A stretch of 64,000 bases of DNA from Spirodela intermedia. Its lineage: Eukaryota; Streptophyta; Magnoliopsida; Alismatales; Araceae. Location of the stretch: contig LR746270.1 of NCBI GenBank assembly GCA_902729315.2, positions 317,501 to 381,500 on the forward strand, given 5' to 3'. The notes under the pieces were generated by a model that saw only the letters and a list, made by a program, of their open reading frames with translations, was not told where the DNA came from and did no database searches. Positions 1 to 12,839 of this stretch are shown here, piece by piece (within the stretch, counting starts at the first letter, position 1; each line of letters starts with the position of its first letter). A program made the position numbers and the translations under genes.

Positions 1-1380
1 GTTGATGGTATTTTATCCAACGTTTTGGGATTCGTGCAGCCACCTGCACAAACCCTCTGAGAATGCGTGTCGACCTTATCTGAAGGAAGATATATCTCAA
101 AGTATCCCGGGACAAGTTTGCGGGATATTGGGGCACATATTAACAATACTACATTGTTTTTGAACTTCGGCTTAATACTATGAAGTGTAGAGTGAGGCAC
201 ATATGAACCAGACGATTTCTTTCAGGGAATAATAAAATTGAGGATCCAAAGTTTGCAGAGATGGAGACTGTCAGATGATCGGTTTGATCATGTTTGACTG
301 CGATTCCTCTCCCTTCGGGATATTTTTTTTTTTTGTTTTTGCAAGAATGCTTTGTCTCCATTAGCACGCTCAGACCAAAGCATTAATCAGTGTCTGACTT
401 GTAGCTCGCTGGACGCTGGCTCATTTAGCTCTAACTCGTGTGAACTCTAAGGTATTCAGGCAACGCTTTCTATTAACGCGAGTTTCGAGGTTGTAGTTAC
501 TCTTCATGGGAATATCAGGATTTCTCGTTCGATTCCTGCTACCCAGTCTGCGCACACCCAGTGGTAACAAAACAAAACAGCCCGTCTTTGATCTGGGTTC
601 TTATCAAAAACTCAGGATACACAGAAGGGCAGATAATTTCCCCTTGTGAAATTTTCCCTCATTCAGGATTAGACAGAGATGAGAGTTGGTGTTCTAGTGA
701 AAAGCTTTTTAGTGTGGGAATAAGCTTCCGAAGCACCCAGCTCATCGATTTTTTTATCATGCGGCATTCTCGGTTGATGGCTCTGAACTGGTCCTATTCC
801 TTGTTCCTCAGTGCTTTCAGTACGCCGATTTATGTTATTATTTGCTCACTACATTTTTGTCAATCTGACGTTGTGTTGACTTTTCTGCCTCTTCAGCCTG
901 AAACGTTCCAGGAAGTTTCAGCCCGAAGACAGACTGTTTTCATTGTCATCTGTGACTTCACCTGCAGTATGCGACTCAACCTTTTCCTCGTTATTGATCT
1001 AAATGAGCCTAAAACTAAGCAGATTTGCGTTTATAACGCTAAATTTTGTGATTTAGTTAGTTGGTTCGATGTGCCCAGCATGGTAGTAAACTCAGTAGCA
1101 TCATGAGAAATTAACAGCCTTTTATTCCCTTGCGCTCTCATGCGTTTTGTACTATAAATCACAGCATCTACTTGCTCTTCTTTCGCTGCCCGTAGGCTTG
1201 ATGTGGGGAGGGGGGGATTCCAAAGTTTTTTTTTTTAATAACAAAAAATAAAAAGAAAAAGCTGTTTCTTGATGTATTTTGTGGAAGTTAAGTGGTATGT
1301 ATGATCTTCTGGGTTTTTGAGAGTAGAAAGAGGACCTGGTTTTGCTCTAGAAATCTTATGAAATGTCTGTTCGATTTCAG
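1..1380. other. 5' edge; no confident coding sequence
   Basis: No conserved protein is recognisable here. The first 60 bases on the plus strand form an open stretch ending in TGA at 58-60, which could be the end of an exon of a gene cut by the window edge, but nothing supports that beyond openness. The rest is T-rich, with poly-T and poly-A runs near 320-335 and 1225-1260, as in plant introns. It may be intron of the gene whose last exons follow at 1381-1866. Confidence 0.3.
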
Positions 1381-1866
1381 GTCGAGGAGCATATAATTGG
1401 ACGCGATGGTAAGTTAAAACTTACCAGATGTGGTTATCCTGGAGCATGAAATCAGCCACCGATGCGAGCAAAGTTCTTACCTTCCCTTTCTGGGTGTTCT
1501 TCTTCCTCCCCTCCCCGCCTGTCCTTCAGATGGAAGATCGGAGTATGGCCCAGGACGGTCCAAAGGAGGAGGCACCCCTGCTAATGGGCAGTCAGTAGAG
1601 ATGACATCTTTTTTCCGACAATTCAGAAAATGATTAAAATAATAGAAATAATTATTTGTATAATTAATACTAATGATTTCAGTGGGTCTTATTCGAAAGT
1701 TGGTTTTTTTTATGGTTTTTTTGTTTGTTTGTTTTTTTTTTTTTTTTTGAGTTTCAGAGGGAAGCCTAAGAAGGGTGGGCGCTCAGCACAACGAGAGGCG
1801 AAGAGGGTCCGACCAAGTGAACTTGAGCTGGAGGACGACGACGATCCCGACCTCAGCCTGCGATAG
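1381..1866 (+). CDS. Unidentified protein, probable C-terminal exons (partial)
   Basis: Three short plus-strand segments with good splice signals can be joined in frame: 1381-1408 (acceptor ATTTCAG, donor GTAAGT), 1530-1557 (acceptor CTTCAG, donor GTCCAA) and 1758-1866 (acceptor TTTCAG, ending in TAG). The joined tail is strongly charged: a basic stretch (KPKKGGR, then AQREAKR) followed by an acidic run (ELELEDDDD) and the end PDLSLR. This suggests a nuclear protein, but I do not recognise the family. The last exon is the most believable part. The two 28-base exons are inferred only from splice signals and phase. The gene converges on the IPUT1-type gene, whose stop is 370 bases downstream. 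Confidence 0.35.
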
Positions 1867-1998
1867 CGAGCTGGGTGGGGATGTCTGGGCCCATCTCTCG
1901 TGTTCAAGCTCTCTATCTGTCGATGGCCCGTGAAGAAAAAATATCTATCTGGGTCCATTGTGTTCTGGACAGCTTCTTGGGGTTCATATTTCTTGGCT

Positions 1999-2000
<2 letters not shown>

Positions 2001-2084
<84 letters not shown>
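2001..2084. repeat. (CT)n(CA)n compound microsatellite
   Basis: About 46 bases of CT dinucleotides pass directly into about 36 bases of CA dinucleotides. The repeat lies between the two convergent gene ends. A short (ATAC)n run at about 2483-2510 sits in the last intron of the neighbouring minus-strand gene. Confidence 0.95.
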
Positions 2085-2087
<3 letters not shown>

Positions 2088-2237
2088 AGTTGGCGAGATG
2101 AGCCAGAGAGCCAAGTGAGGATCAATTAAATAAATAAATAAACATCAGCGCAGAGAGCTAAGTGAGAACGAATTAATACCACCATATTTTTACAGGGAAA
2201 AAGATTTCACAATTACATATAAGGTCAACTCCAGGGG

Positions 2238-5200
2238 TCAAGCTCTATAAGCATGCCCCCTGGCCTTGGGCAGTTCGTGTTCTTCCAGGCCTCTCACAAA
2301 GGCTCTGATGGCCAGCTGCTCCGACGCATAAGTCATGAATGATGAGAGAATCAGACCTCCCCCCACCATCAGCCCCAGTCTGCACCCACACCCACACACA
2401 CACACACATTAGATAAACCAATGGATATAAAAATCGAAATTATGGGAAGAAGAACATCAGGAGCCCAAATGGGAATCGGTACATGCATACATACATACAT
2501 ACATACATCCATAGATAGAGAGAGATAGAGGGTTCCTTCTCACCTTGGAAAAAGAGCGGTGATCCCAAAGATGCAGGGCAATGAAGGGGCTATGATGGCG
2601 AGTAATGCCATCCCCAGTCCATAGAAGCAAACTCCAACGTCGCAGTGAGATGAATGCCGCTGATGACCTGAAGGGAGGGCAGAAAGAGGGTCCATTCATA
2701 CTTTGAATCCAGAGGCAGTCGAATTGACAGGAGAGCGAAAGTGCTCCTAGTCGGCGGACCTTTGCCGGAGTCATATGCCTCAGACGCATCGGAGTGGGAG
2801 GAGGCGGCTCCTAGCTGGGTTCCCATGGCCCTCCCCCACCGGTACATTAGCCGAAGAAAGGTACCAAACAACATGAAAAACCCTGCAAATGTCCACTCAT
2901 ACATGAGCAGTAAACCTGTCCAGGGCATCACTTGGCGGGGTATCAGCACAAACGCCAGGCCAAGGGACACAGCAGCAGACGAGAAGCAGACGATGATGGA
3001 GAGGGCACCCAGATGGGAAGGTATCTTGGAGTGAATGCCATTTGAAAACTGTCAAGATAAAAAGCAAACAACGAAGATGAAAAAGAATAATGTCATGTCA
3101 TGAACCCATTCCCGGAGTAGATGAAACAAGCATGATTCCAAGCGTTTTTCTCACACTTTTGGAAATTCAGATTCTGGCTCCAGAATTTGGAAATCTATGC
3201 GTTTTTCTCACACTTTTGGTCAAAATTAATAGGCCGAACCTCCCAAAATCAATAACAAAGTTATTGTCGTCAACTAGAGAGAACATTTCTTAGAATAATT
3301 TCATCTCCCATATTGTTCCTAGGACCTCTTTTGGATGAGGAACAACGCCTCCTCCAACCCCACGAAAAGATCACCAAATTCAAAAATCCCAACGCTCTTG
3401 GAGAGGGAAAATGATCTTGGGATGAGCCGACGGGTGGTGATGGGTTTGTCACTCATGTCGATCATCTGGGGGCGACTCCAGGACCTTGGTACTAAGTCCA
3501 TCAAATATGCAGTTTTTGGTACTAAAAACAAGCCATTAATTCCATTGAATTGATGTAGTTCAACGTTCAAAAGTTAAAAGAACGATGAAAATTCAAACTA
3601 AATCCCTTTGCTTTATGAACTTATTCTCCCACAAATACTATCACGAAGTTGCACATGTTTAATAATATGGTTCTAATAATTTTCCTTCTTCTATAATGTC
3701 GATGAAAGTTCCGACTTTCACTAGTTGTACACACTGGAGAGGCAACCCCCACCGTCTGGCTTCCCTTGGGACCTCCATTTCTAGGGTGAGTACCATGCAA
3801 CGCATACAGCTGACAAATAAACTTATTATTTATGTGTTCCGCTGCACATATATAAAGATTATCTTTCAGGGTTCTTTAGTTAGCATCTCCTTTGGATCAA
3901 GGTTTTTTTAAGGTGACCAAGGAAATCAAGACAGTAACCTACCACCTTATGCCAAGGAGCCAAGCCGAGGCAAGGCAATACCATTTTACAGATATTCTCT
4001 GCGACATTGAACTGTAAAAATAAAAATAAAAATAAACAGGCAGTAGATATTTTAATGCAGGAGCAGCATAAATCACGTAGGGACGTGCACCTAACTCCAC
4101 CAGTTTCTTGTAGTAATCAGAACTAATGCGGAGATAGGGAACCTTACCTGGCTATTGGAGTTCGCTATAGAAGATGAAGCAACAGAAGAGTAAACGGGAA
4201 GAGTGGCTCCAGCTCTAAATTCACAGTAGACACGCCTGGCATAATCACATATGGAGCTTCTACAACCATATATAGCATCTTTTATCTGCAGTAATCAGAA
4301 ACAGATAGATTTCAATGCGCCTACATGAACACCCAGCCATCAATTTACGCAATATTAACTGCCGGCACTTCTTTACCTGAAAATGGGATCGATAGAAGAA
4401 AAATAATAAAAGACATAGTGGAAGGAAGACCAAAATTTTGACCACCAACTGCTCTTCAGAAGTAGTGCCACCAGCAGTTCCAGGAAGAGATTCTTCAAGC
4501 TGTTCTCGAACGTTCTACAGCATCAAGAAAATGAAGAGATTATTCGATTGTAGGGAGACTCGGAATGTTTCACAAATGATCAGAGCGAGCAAAATACCTG
4601 CCAAACATCCACAGGCTTTAAGAGCCAAGAAGTCCACCAGTCCCACGGTTTAAGGGGGCCAAGTGTATAATGAATGACTCGAAGTTCTTTCTCATCAACC
4701 ATCCACTAAACATGATATGAAACAAAAAAATTGTAGCCATAGAATAAGCGTCGAGCTTGGCACCAATTAAATTAATAAACGGAAATGGGAATGGTATTCA
4801 AGAGAAACCCACGTTCATTTTGTAAACTAGAAATAAAGCACACTAGACCAAACGTGAGCATAATCCCTATTTAAGTTGCTAGTACGAGAACTTAAAGTGT
4901 AGAAACAGTCTTTCATCATGGCAAATGTGGTGATAATAAGGTTACATGATAGATCTATGACAGTTTTTGCCAGACATCTGGGGTACTGGGTCAAATGTTG
5001 ACAGCAGTAAAGGAAAATATTCAGATTTCATGGTATCTGTTATGAGTTCCCGAATTTATGATAGACTGTTGTCTTTTGATCCTCGGGAAGATATGCCAAT
5101 CGATTGGATTGAGAAAGATAAACAATCAATCGAGAGGAAGTTTCCACAGAATCATAATTTTTTTTGGTTCTTTAAGATCTGTGTTAGCTTCCAATGCACG

Positions 5201-7569
5201 TTATTCCTGCTGATCACTGCGAGAAATATTATGGAATACTCTTTCCTGCTGATTACTGCTTATTCTTTTCCTCCTGATTAGATATCGACGTGTAAGACCT
5301 CCAATAGCAAGAAACTAAAAGGAAAGCTAATCATATAATGCGAAAAAATGCACCAAAATGCAACTACCTTATTTGCAAGCATATACAGCCCAACATCTGC
5401 ATTATATAGAGTAGAAAGCCTTTCCATCCCTGGCACTGTTCTAGAATTCCCGGGATCAGAGGGTAAGTTTGGTTCAAAGAGATGAGCATTTGCAAAGTCC
5501 CTGTAGTATGAGTTCAGGAAACCCTGATCACCTGTTAACATTGAAAAGTGGTCCATCTGAGATATTGAACATAACCTTAAATGTAAAATATTTTGAAAAT
5601 TTTAACCTAAAAGACATCACATTAACCTAAGAAAAATGTAAGCATGGAAAAAATGATATAACGATCCCGGATCCAATTTTTTTCTGCAGAAAAAAAGTTC
5701 ATCCTCCAAATCTACTAGGCATACCTACTATTTGGTGCAAAGTGCATTTTCAATTGGCAACAGTAAGTATACTTCTTGGTATAACTAATGTTTCTAATTT
5801 GAATCAGTGCATCAGTGCACCACAGACGGCACTCTACAGAAACAACAGATAGAAAAGGACCATAAGTTCAACTGAGAACCTCCAGTGTAAGAAGGTAAGA
5901 CGGCCACTTTGTCCATCATATCTTTAAAAACAACTTCAGATGGGTGAACGACCATGACTCCGGAATTCAGCCTTTCGGAATGCTTCAAGTTTGCACAGAA
6001 TCTCCCACATTTAAATAGATCCTCTATACTCTTAACAACAATGGTGTCTGCATCAAGATACACAACTGCAAAAGGAAGAAATTCAGTCAACCATCTGAAT
6101 GTAGCACGTTTTCCTAAAATAGCAGCTAACTTGGCAATGCTATTTCAGGAGTCCAAGAACCTGATTACCTTTCTTGTACATTGTCATGTTAAATATTTTC
6201 AACTTCGTGTAGACTCCCCAAAATCTTTTTGGTCTCACTTGATTTGGATTTTCCAATAAACTTATGTGTTCAACAATCCAACCATCAGCCTGAAACAGTT
6301 GTTCAAAGTACAACACGTATCAGCTGCCAGGCATGTTGTGAGATTGTAATTCAAATAACACTCCATGTGAATGCCATTTCAATATGGCCGAAAAAGAAAA
6401 GACTACTCTACTGGTAAGATGTTTAAAATAAGGCCAAATACATCTGCGGGATAACTACTCTGGTAAGAACGTCGCAAATGGTCTCCAGCTCATATGAGGC
6501 ATAATTTTGTATTAATGAGGCAATGACAATTTTTTTTGCAATATCCTTACCATGATAAGAAAAAAAGAAGTGTAACAGTCGGTCAATGTTGAGGTCCAAT
6601 GCCTTAGTCAATAAGGATTCAAGAAAATCGACAGAGGGAGAGGAAATATTTAGAGGCTGCGACTGTCATTCGGTGACAAAGCTCATTGAGAAATATTTAG
6701 AGGGAGGAACAAGTTCACATTAACAAGAAAGTTTCTCACCAGACAGGGTCTACACTTTTATTTGAGATAGGATGACAGAGGATAAACACTGCAAGTGGGG
6801 GCAATGACATGAATTTGTCATTTTGGGAACCTTGGTCGCTTGCATATCCATCCAAAACCTTCATCTAGACAAGAATCTTTGAACGGTTTTTTTATGATCA
6901 CACCATAATTTGAATTGTACATCCGTTTACTTCCCTTAAAAAAGTTAAAGAAATAAAAATGCGGTACAACCCACATTTGGAACAAAAGAATACAGAGTAA
7001 TGATCTAACGATGATAACCAATATGATCTTTGGGAAAGGTCCAATAGCAAGATGTATGGACAGTTGTTGCAGACTGATACAATTGATCTCAGCCCAAACC
7101 TTTTTCAACGTAAATAAGAACAGGGTCTCTGGTTTCAACCGGGTATAGGATATGTTTCGATTGTTAAACCTTCCACCACGAAAAGATTCCTAAATATTTG
7201 AATTTAAGTGAATAAAAAGTTAGTAACATTTTTACTAGAACGAGCAAATCAGGGGCGATAAATAGATGAGATGACATTGAACCAATGCCCAGAGCAAAAA
7301 AATTGCTGGGACAAAACAATCGAAGCTTGGCTCAAAACAATATGGAACACCTGAAGGAGCCGCGTAGCGTAGTCAGAAACGCCGTCCGAGACGAGGACGA
7401 CGGTGTCCTTCTTCGTCCCCGTGTCCCGGATTGACTTTCCCAGCACGCGAACACCCAGGAGGAACTCATCTCCGTATAACAGTGTGACGTAAGCTTCCTC
7501 GGAAGCCAACGCCCCCACCACCGCCAGCAGCGTCACAAGGCAACAAAGTCCCTGATCGCCAGGCCTCAT
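2238..7569 (-). CDS. IPUT1: Inositol phosphorylceramide glucuronosyltransferase (GT8, PGSIP6/IPUT1 type)
   Basis: Complete gene, 11 exons (minus order): 7569-7351, 6289-6169, 6065-5880, 5531-5368, 4705-4598, 4514-4377, 4285-4148, 4011-3946, 3048-2760, 2667-2544, 2379-2238. All junctions are GT-AG and in phase, giving 564 residues (Arabidopsis PGSIP6 is about 540). The protein starts with a hydrophobic signal or anchor segment (about residues 8-22). A glycogenin-like GT8 domain follows, with the metal-binding DxD in YLDADTI near residue 118, then LNSGVMVV, GDQGFLNSYY, LSTLYNADVG and HYTLGPLKPWDWW. The C-terminal half has several membrane segments (e.g. VVKILVFLPLCLLLFFFYR, LGALSIIVCF, MPWTGLLLMYEWTF), as expected for this Golgi enzyme, which adds glucuronic acid to inositol phosphorylceramide to make GIPC sphingolipids. 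The ATG at 7569 was chosen because it directly precedes the signal segment; the frame stays open upstream but reads like leader sequence. No disabling change was seen. Confidence 0.93.
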
Positions 7570-9611
7570 CCTACAGAGCTCGCCAATCCAACCCGACGGA
7601 CACAAGGGGACGAGCTCACAATTCCACAACGAACGCTGCCTCTCCCACCCCCGGCGACCTCCCCCGACCGTCGCCTGAACCCTAAACGAGGTCCCTCCGA
7701 TGATGCTTCTGCTTCGAAGAAACTCCCCCTGAGAGTGACAGATCGACCTTCCTCCCTGGGAGAAGAAGGGTGCGGAGCCGCCGCCCGCCCGCCCGCCGCC
7801 AGGCTTCTTCGGCAGATCGGGACCGTCCGCGGAGCGGGGATCCGATTCCACACCATCGCATCCTCACCGTTGATATCATTTAGAACTGCTGGAACATGAT
7901 ACCGTTGGCAATGACGGCTCCATCTGATAGAATAATTGGAAACATCGCGTTTAATCCCTAAAACTATATTTTATTTACCCGGGTAAGATACAATTTGCAA
8001 ATATAGCCCTGTTAACGCATTCCTTCATCTTTCCTTATTGGGCCAGGGCTGGGTTACAGAGGTCTATACGGAAGCCCATTTTCTGGGCACAGAATTAAAC
8101 ACGTACGGACTTTGATCTGGGCTTCGCCAGGCCCGGCCCGTCAACGCCTAATGCTTTCTTAAGCCCATAAAGGGTAAAAAATATATTTAATAATTAATTA
8201 GGCAGGGTGGTTGTTGATTTTATGAAAATATGAGAGAGAGAGAGAGAGAGAGAGCAGCAGCAGCTGCAAGTTGGGCCCATCTGATCGTCCTTTCTCTTGA
8301 GTTGGACTTTGGGACCCAAATCCAGAGGGGGGGACGTTCACTCTTGGGGAGAAGACCAGGTCAACCAACGTATGTGCGTGTTCTTGGGTAGGGCGAACGT
8401 GACCGATTTCTCAGGCTCGCGCTATTGACTTTGACCCCTGTAATCTCCGACGAAGATCAGGTCGTCGGGGTCAGAAATTATCTCCTTTTTCATATGCCCC
8501 CACAGTCCATAAATTCTCCCTGTCGCATTGATTTGCCGGCGACTTTTTCCCGCCCCCCTCGTCGAAGCAACCGTAGAACTCGGAGAACGATTCGTGCATG
8601 CATGAACAAGAGAGAGAAGGAGAGTGAGAGGGGTCGGAAGGGACGGGAGAGGGCATAGAGAGAGAGAAAGAGAGAGGGAGAGAGAAAGCATGGAAGAGAA
8701 GGAGAGAGGATAGGGACAGATCGATAGATGAATAGATAAATAGAGAGAACGGGGGAGAGAGGCCATGAATCCGTCAGACTATTACTTGGAGCACAAACGT
8801 ATGATGTAAGTCGACGGGCTGTGCAGAGACAGGCTGAGTCATCTTGTGTTCGTTCGCGGGCTTGACTTTGAGAGTTGATGAGGAAAAGCTCTAGCTGAGG
8901 CACATCCAAAAAAATAGGACTATCTGACCCCGTCCGAACAACTTGCGAGAGACCTAGGATTATCTTCACTTTTGCGTTCAGATATCACGTCGCTGTTGCC
9001 TGACACCAATGGCGACGCGTAGAATAGTGTGAGTAAATGACACCATGTTCAAAGACATAGAACCATGGGATCGCCTCGTAGCTATATTGCATTCATCTAT
9101 GAAGTAGCTGAGCTGCCCATGAAGAGCCTCTTTCACCATTAATAGCAGGCTGTTGAGCACCAAAGTGAGATCATAATCTCTGTTAATTCCTGATGCGAGG
9201 CACATGAAATGCGCTGCACAAGCATCGTACATATTGACTCATAGAAGGCTATAGAAAACGTTTTGACCTGTAGTGACGGGCTGTTCCCTGCGAAGAGCGA
9301 TTCGAGCCCTCGAGCCTTTTCTCGAGGCATGAAAAGAAGGCCGAAAAGTCTGCCCTAAAGCGGACGCAATGAGTCCCGGTGTAGGGTAAGCTGGGCCTGA
9401 CTCACACGTTCACGTACGTGTTCAAAGTGAGAAACAAGAAAAAGTGGATTCGAAGCTTTCCCCAGAATGTTTAAAGGCAGTGGGACCTTCAGAAGCTCGA
9501 AAGCTGGCTCGAAAGATGGGCCCAAGCGGAGCCCCCATACGCCGCAAGTTGTAATATGATTGACCTGAGTCAGGCCTTTATATTCATCAACCTGTAGGAG
9601 CGCGGGCGCGT

Positions 9612-9642
<31 letters not shown>

Positions 9643-12600
9643 GGTTGGTGTGCAGGGTAGAAACTAGGGTTTTGGCCTCGACACCGAGTTGCCAAAGTTG
9701 GGACTTGATCCAATTAGAGATTATGCGAGATCTATCCTACCTTCTGCGATTTGATTTCAAAGCTTACGGCGTTGAAAAAATTAGGCCAGGGGTCATTTGC
9801 ACCGCTAAGAAGGAAACATAGTACAGGTATCTACAAAAGACCACGAATCAGAGACGCTCATGTTCGTCAAGTGGGTATAGATAATCAGAGGAGTGAGTAT
9901 CTTCCAGACTTAAAGGACCAATTGGTGCTTCATATAGGTTTTGAAGCGGCCAAGAGTCCGTCCATGAGTCTACCCCACCATGTGTTCTTCACTGATCCAC
10001 AACCAATTGGTCTCCAATGAGCTCCGAGATCGGCTTCCCATGAGGAGCTGGCGTGGGCGGCGGCGGCGGGATAATCTGAGCCGTGCTCCATCTGATATAT
10101 TAAGATATCTTCAGCTTCACAGGCTGAACTATTCTTGTGAAGGTTGCACCCAAGCGACTGTATTGTTTGGCGTTCGTAGGCTTGCTGATAAAACTGAAAA
10201 CTATAATATACTGTAAAGGGACGATGACTTTGAGGCGGTTCAGACGTCGGTTTTTCAAACTGTCAGAAATTTCGAGCTCGCGTGTACATCATCGAGTGGA
10301 CTCTGAGGCAGTTGCTGGATGGAGACGTTAACAAGACGAGTCGAGGACTCCGCCGCCCCCCCCTCGCGACCTACTATGAACGTGCTTAAATTTCCGGCCA
10401 TTGACGGCAAGGCTCCGTTAGAGAATCATCCTCCTCGTTATGTTAGATGATGGTTTGGCGTTTCCCGTGTCTAGGGGACCATCGACGTTGAGAGAGCAGA
10501 CTCGAATAGCGGCTCGTCTGTGTGGTGTCATATTTTTTCCTCCGTCATAAACGACGGCGCGGGAGATGTTCGTGCTTGAACCGGCGGATAATCGATGACA
10601 TTCGACCGCATATCCTAGCTCTGGTCGGGCTTTCACTGTCATTAGAGTCTCCAAAAGTCAGGGAGGAGGGGGAGGGGGAGGGAGGGAGAGAGGGAGAGAG
10701 AGATTAGTGCCCTGTCCTAGGGGTCTTTGTTGTGGGGCAGACACGATCCTTGAACACTCGTCAACTTTGACGAGCCCCTATGTCCGTCAACGTAAGACAA
10801 CGTGCTACGTCAACGTAAGACAACACCTACTTGTTGGACACGAGGAATCGAACTGACCAGAAAGTTATACCGCGGACTGATTTGGCGGTTTCCATCTGAA
10901 CAATCCTCCCAAGGTCGGCCGAAATATTTGATCCCCAGATCCTCCCATGAAAGGAAAGAAATGAAATAAGCTCTTTCCAAACGAGTCACTCGACTTTCCG
11001 CATTGTCTGATGCTCTGAAGATCTATTTTCTTGAACATCATACTTACCTTTGTTGCTCCGACTCCGATCAGGACTTTGTTGGGTGCGGAGACGCAACGTA
11101 CTACCTACCCAATCTCCGACGTCCTCTTTTCTTTTGACAAGAAGGTGGGAGAGGAGAACGAGGGCAAGTACAACTCGACCGTCGCCATTAAAGCGGGCAT
11201 CTCCGTGTTCCCGAGATCCTCCAAGATACTGAAAAAGCCGAAGATTAGTGTTATGACATTGCCCCCCTCCGGATTGTTCATGGTCGTGACCTCCCAATTT
11301 CCCTGCGGCGGAGCTCTCGGAAAGCTCCCCGGCTCCACTCAGTGGACATCCCCGGAGATCGTCCGTCCCCACATTGTGAGAGTATCCTCCCCAGTGCCGT
11401 CTACGCACGTGGGAACCCCTGCACCCCGGCCAGGCGAATTTGAATCGCCGAGCTTACTGGAAAATGGCAGAAGGGAAGGGTTAGTACGAAGCGAGGAAGT
11501 GGGGAGGTTGGAGGGTCAAAGATTTGCAAGCTGAGCATCTTTCACCAGGCAATTTTTAAAGCTGTGCGCCCTCGCGAAGTAGAATAATCATTCAAAGGAG
11601 CTTTCATTTCAATCGTATTAAACCATTCCATGCGGATCATTCTTAGACAGGACTCCATCGACACGTCCTGCGGTGCAACCCCTCTTCCTCGTCTTCGAGC
11701 TCAGTGGACGGCGCGGTGGGCGGCTGGCGGCCAAATAGGTTAGGCCACCTGCTCCACACACACGTACACACGTACACACGTACACACGTACACACGCACA
11801 CAGTGGAAAGGTAGAGCTGGTGCGCCTCAGTGCTCCGATAGGCTCTGATTTTTCAGACCTCGGTAGGTAGTTCAGTTGCTCCCGTTAGTCCAAGGTAGCC
11901 CGTAAGAGTGTCATTTTCTAAGTCGGATGACCCATGGGAACAGCCGGAAGGGTCCGATCTTAACTAATCTCTGGTCAAGAAGCTCGTGCCTGGCTGGTTC
12001 TACCGTACAAGTGTGGGGGGATTCAAGGGATGGGGTCGCGGGGTCCTCATAAGTTGGAACTATTATGAACGTGATCTTACTATGAATAGTTCTTGGATTC
12101 CCAATCGTTCAAATGAATACGACGAAATGTGGAGATGTAAAAATAGAGACACTAACAAAGCATATAACTCGATTATTACGATTATAATATTCATTCTTCT
12201 CAATCTCATCAGACCCTTTCGAATCACTTGTTAACCAAGGCACACGATACAGATAGAGGTCAATGTTGCACGTCAGACTGGGCCCATCCGAGGCCCTTCC
12301 ATGATTTGGCTTCCCACGGTGACACGTCATTCAGTCCTCGGAGGCTTATGAAGCGCTGACGTGTGCAGTTAAGTTTGATTCAGCAAAGAGGTCGTGATTG
12401 GAACCGTACCCCGTGTCCCATTTTAATTATATATAAGTCCCCCCGTGACGGGGTCGCAGTGTGAACGAGTCATTGCGACTCGGCCAACGTGGGACATTTT
12501 CCGTTTATAAGACGGAATATTCTCGACTGATCGGGACGGAAATTAATTTAGAGTTTTGTCGCAGAAGGGAAATTAGTGAAAAAATCCCGTAAAAACACTG

Positions 12601-12839
12601 CTTCAACGATATGACCTTTTTGCAAGGAAAGAGGGTCAGTGAAGGCCAGCGTCGCCTTTCTCCGCTCGTGTTGAGCCCCGAGGGATAATAAATAGTGGCC
12701 GAGGGCGTCGGTGAGGGCGCTACTCAGTGCTACTCCACATGCCCCAATTGTCCAAGAGCTGGCGCCAAGGAGAGAGAGAGAGAAAGAGGGACTGGTGTCG
12801 GTGATCCACTGGTGTAGGGTGGTAAGGGAGGAGAGCAAG
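7570..12839. other. Intergenic region between IPUT1-type gene and MYB gene
   Basis: These 5.3 kb separate the divergent 5' ends of the IPUT1-type gene and the MYB gene. There are GA/CT runs at 8231-8254, about 8605-8765 and 9625-9642 (the last behind a GC-alternating run at 9601-9624), and a GGGA-rich run at 10,660-10,705. A 10-base minisatellite is at 11,756-11,802. Open frames at 9751-10,331 and 10,986-11,534 exist on both strands with no recognisable domain. The part nearest 7570-7860 is probably the 5' leader and promoter of the IPUT1-type gene. Confidence 0.6.
11756..11802. repeat. 10-base minisatellite carrying ACGT cores
   Basis: Four head-to-tail copies of the 10-mer CACGTACACA, flanked by plain CA repeats. 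Each unit carries one ACGT core. Confidence 0.85.

Noticed and set aside
561-1106. Plus-strand frame of 181 codons
   Set aside because: No conserved motif, no coding-like composition, and located in T-rich intron-like sequence.
3696-3790. Possible extra exon inside the long intron between exons 8 and 9 of the IPUT1-type gene
   Set aside because: Exons 8 and 9 join in phase and the protein reads through as expected for the family without it.
10986-11534. Overlapping frames of 140-167 codons on both strands
   Set aside because: No recognisable domain; three frames are open at once because of composition. Real coding cannot be excluded without a search.
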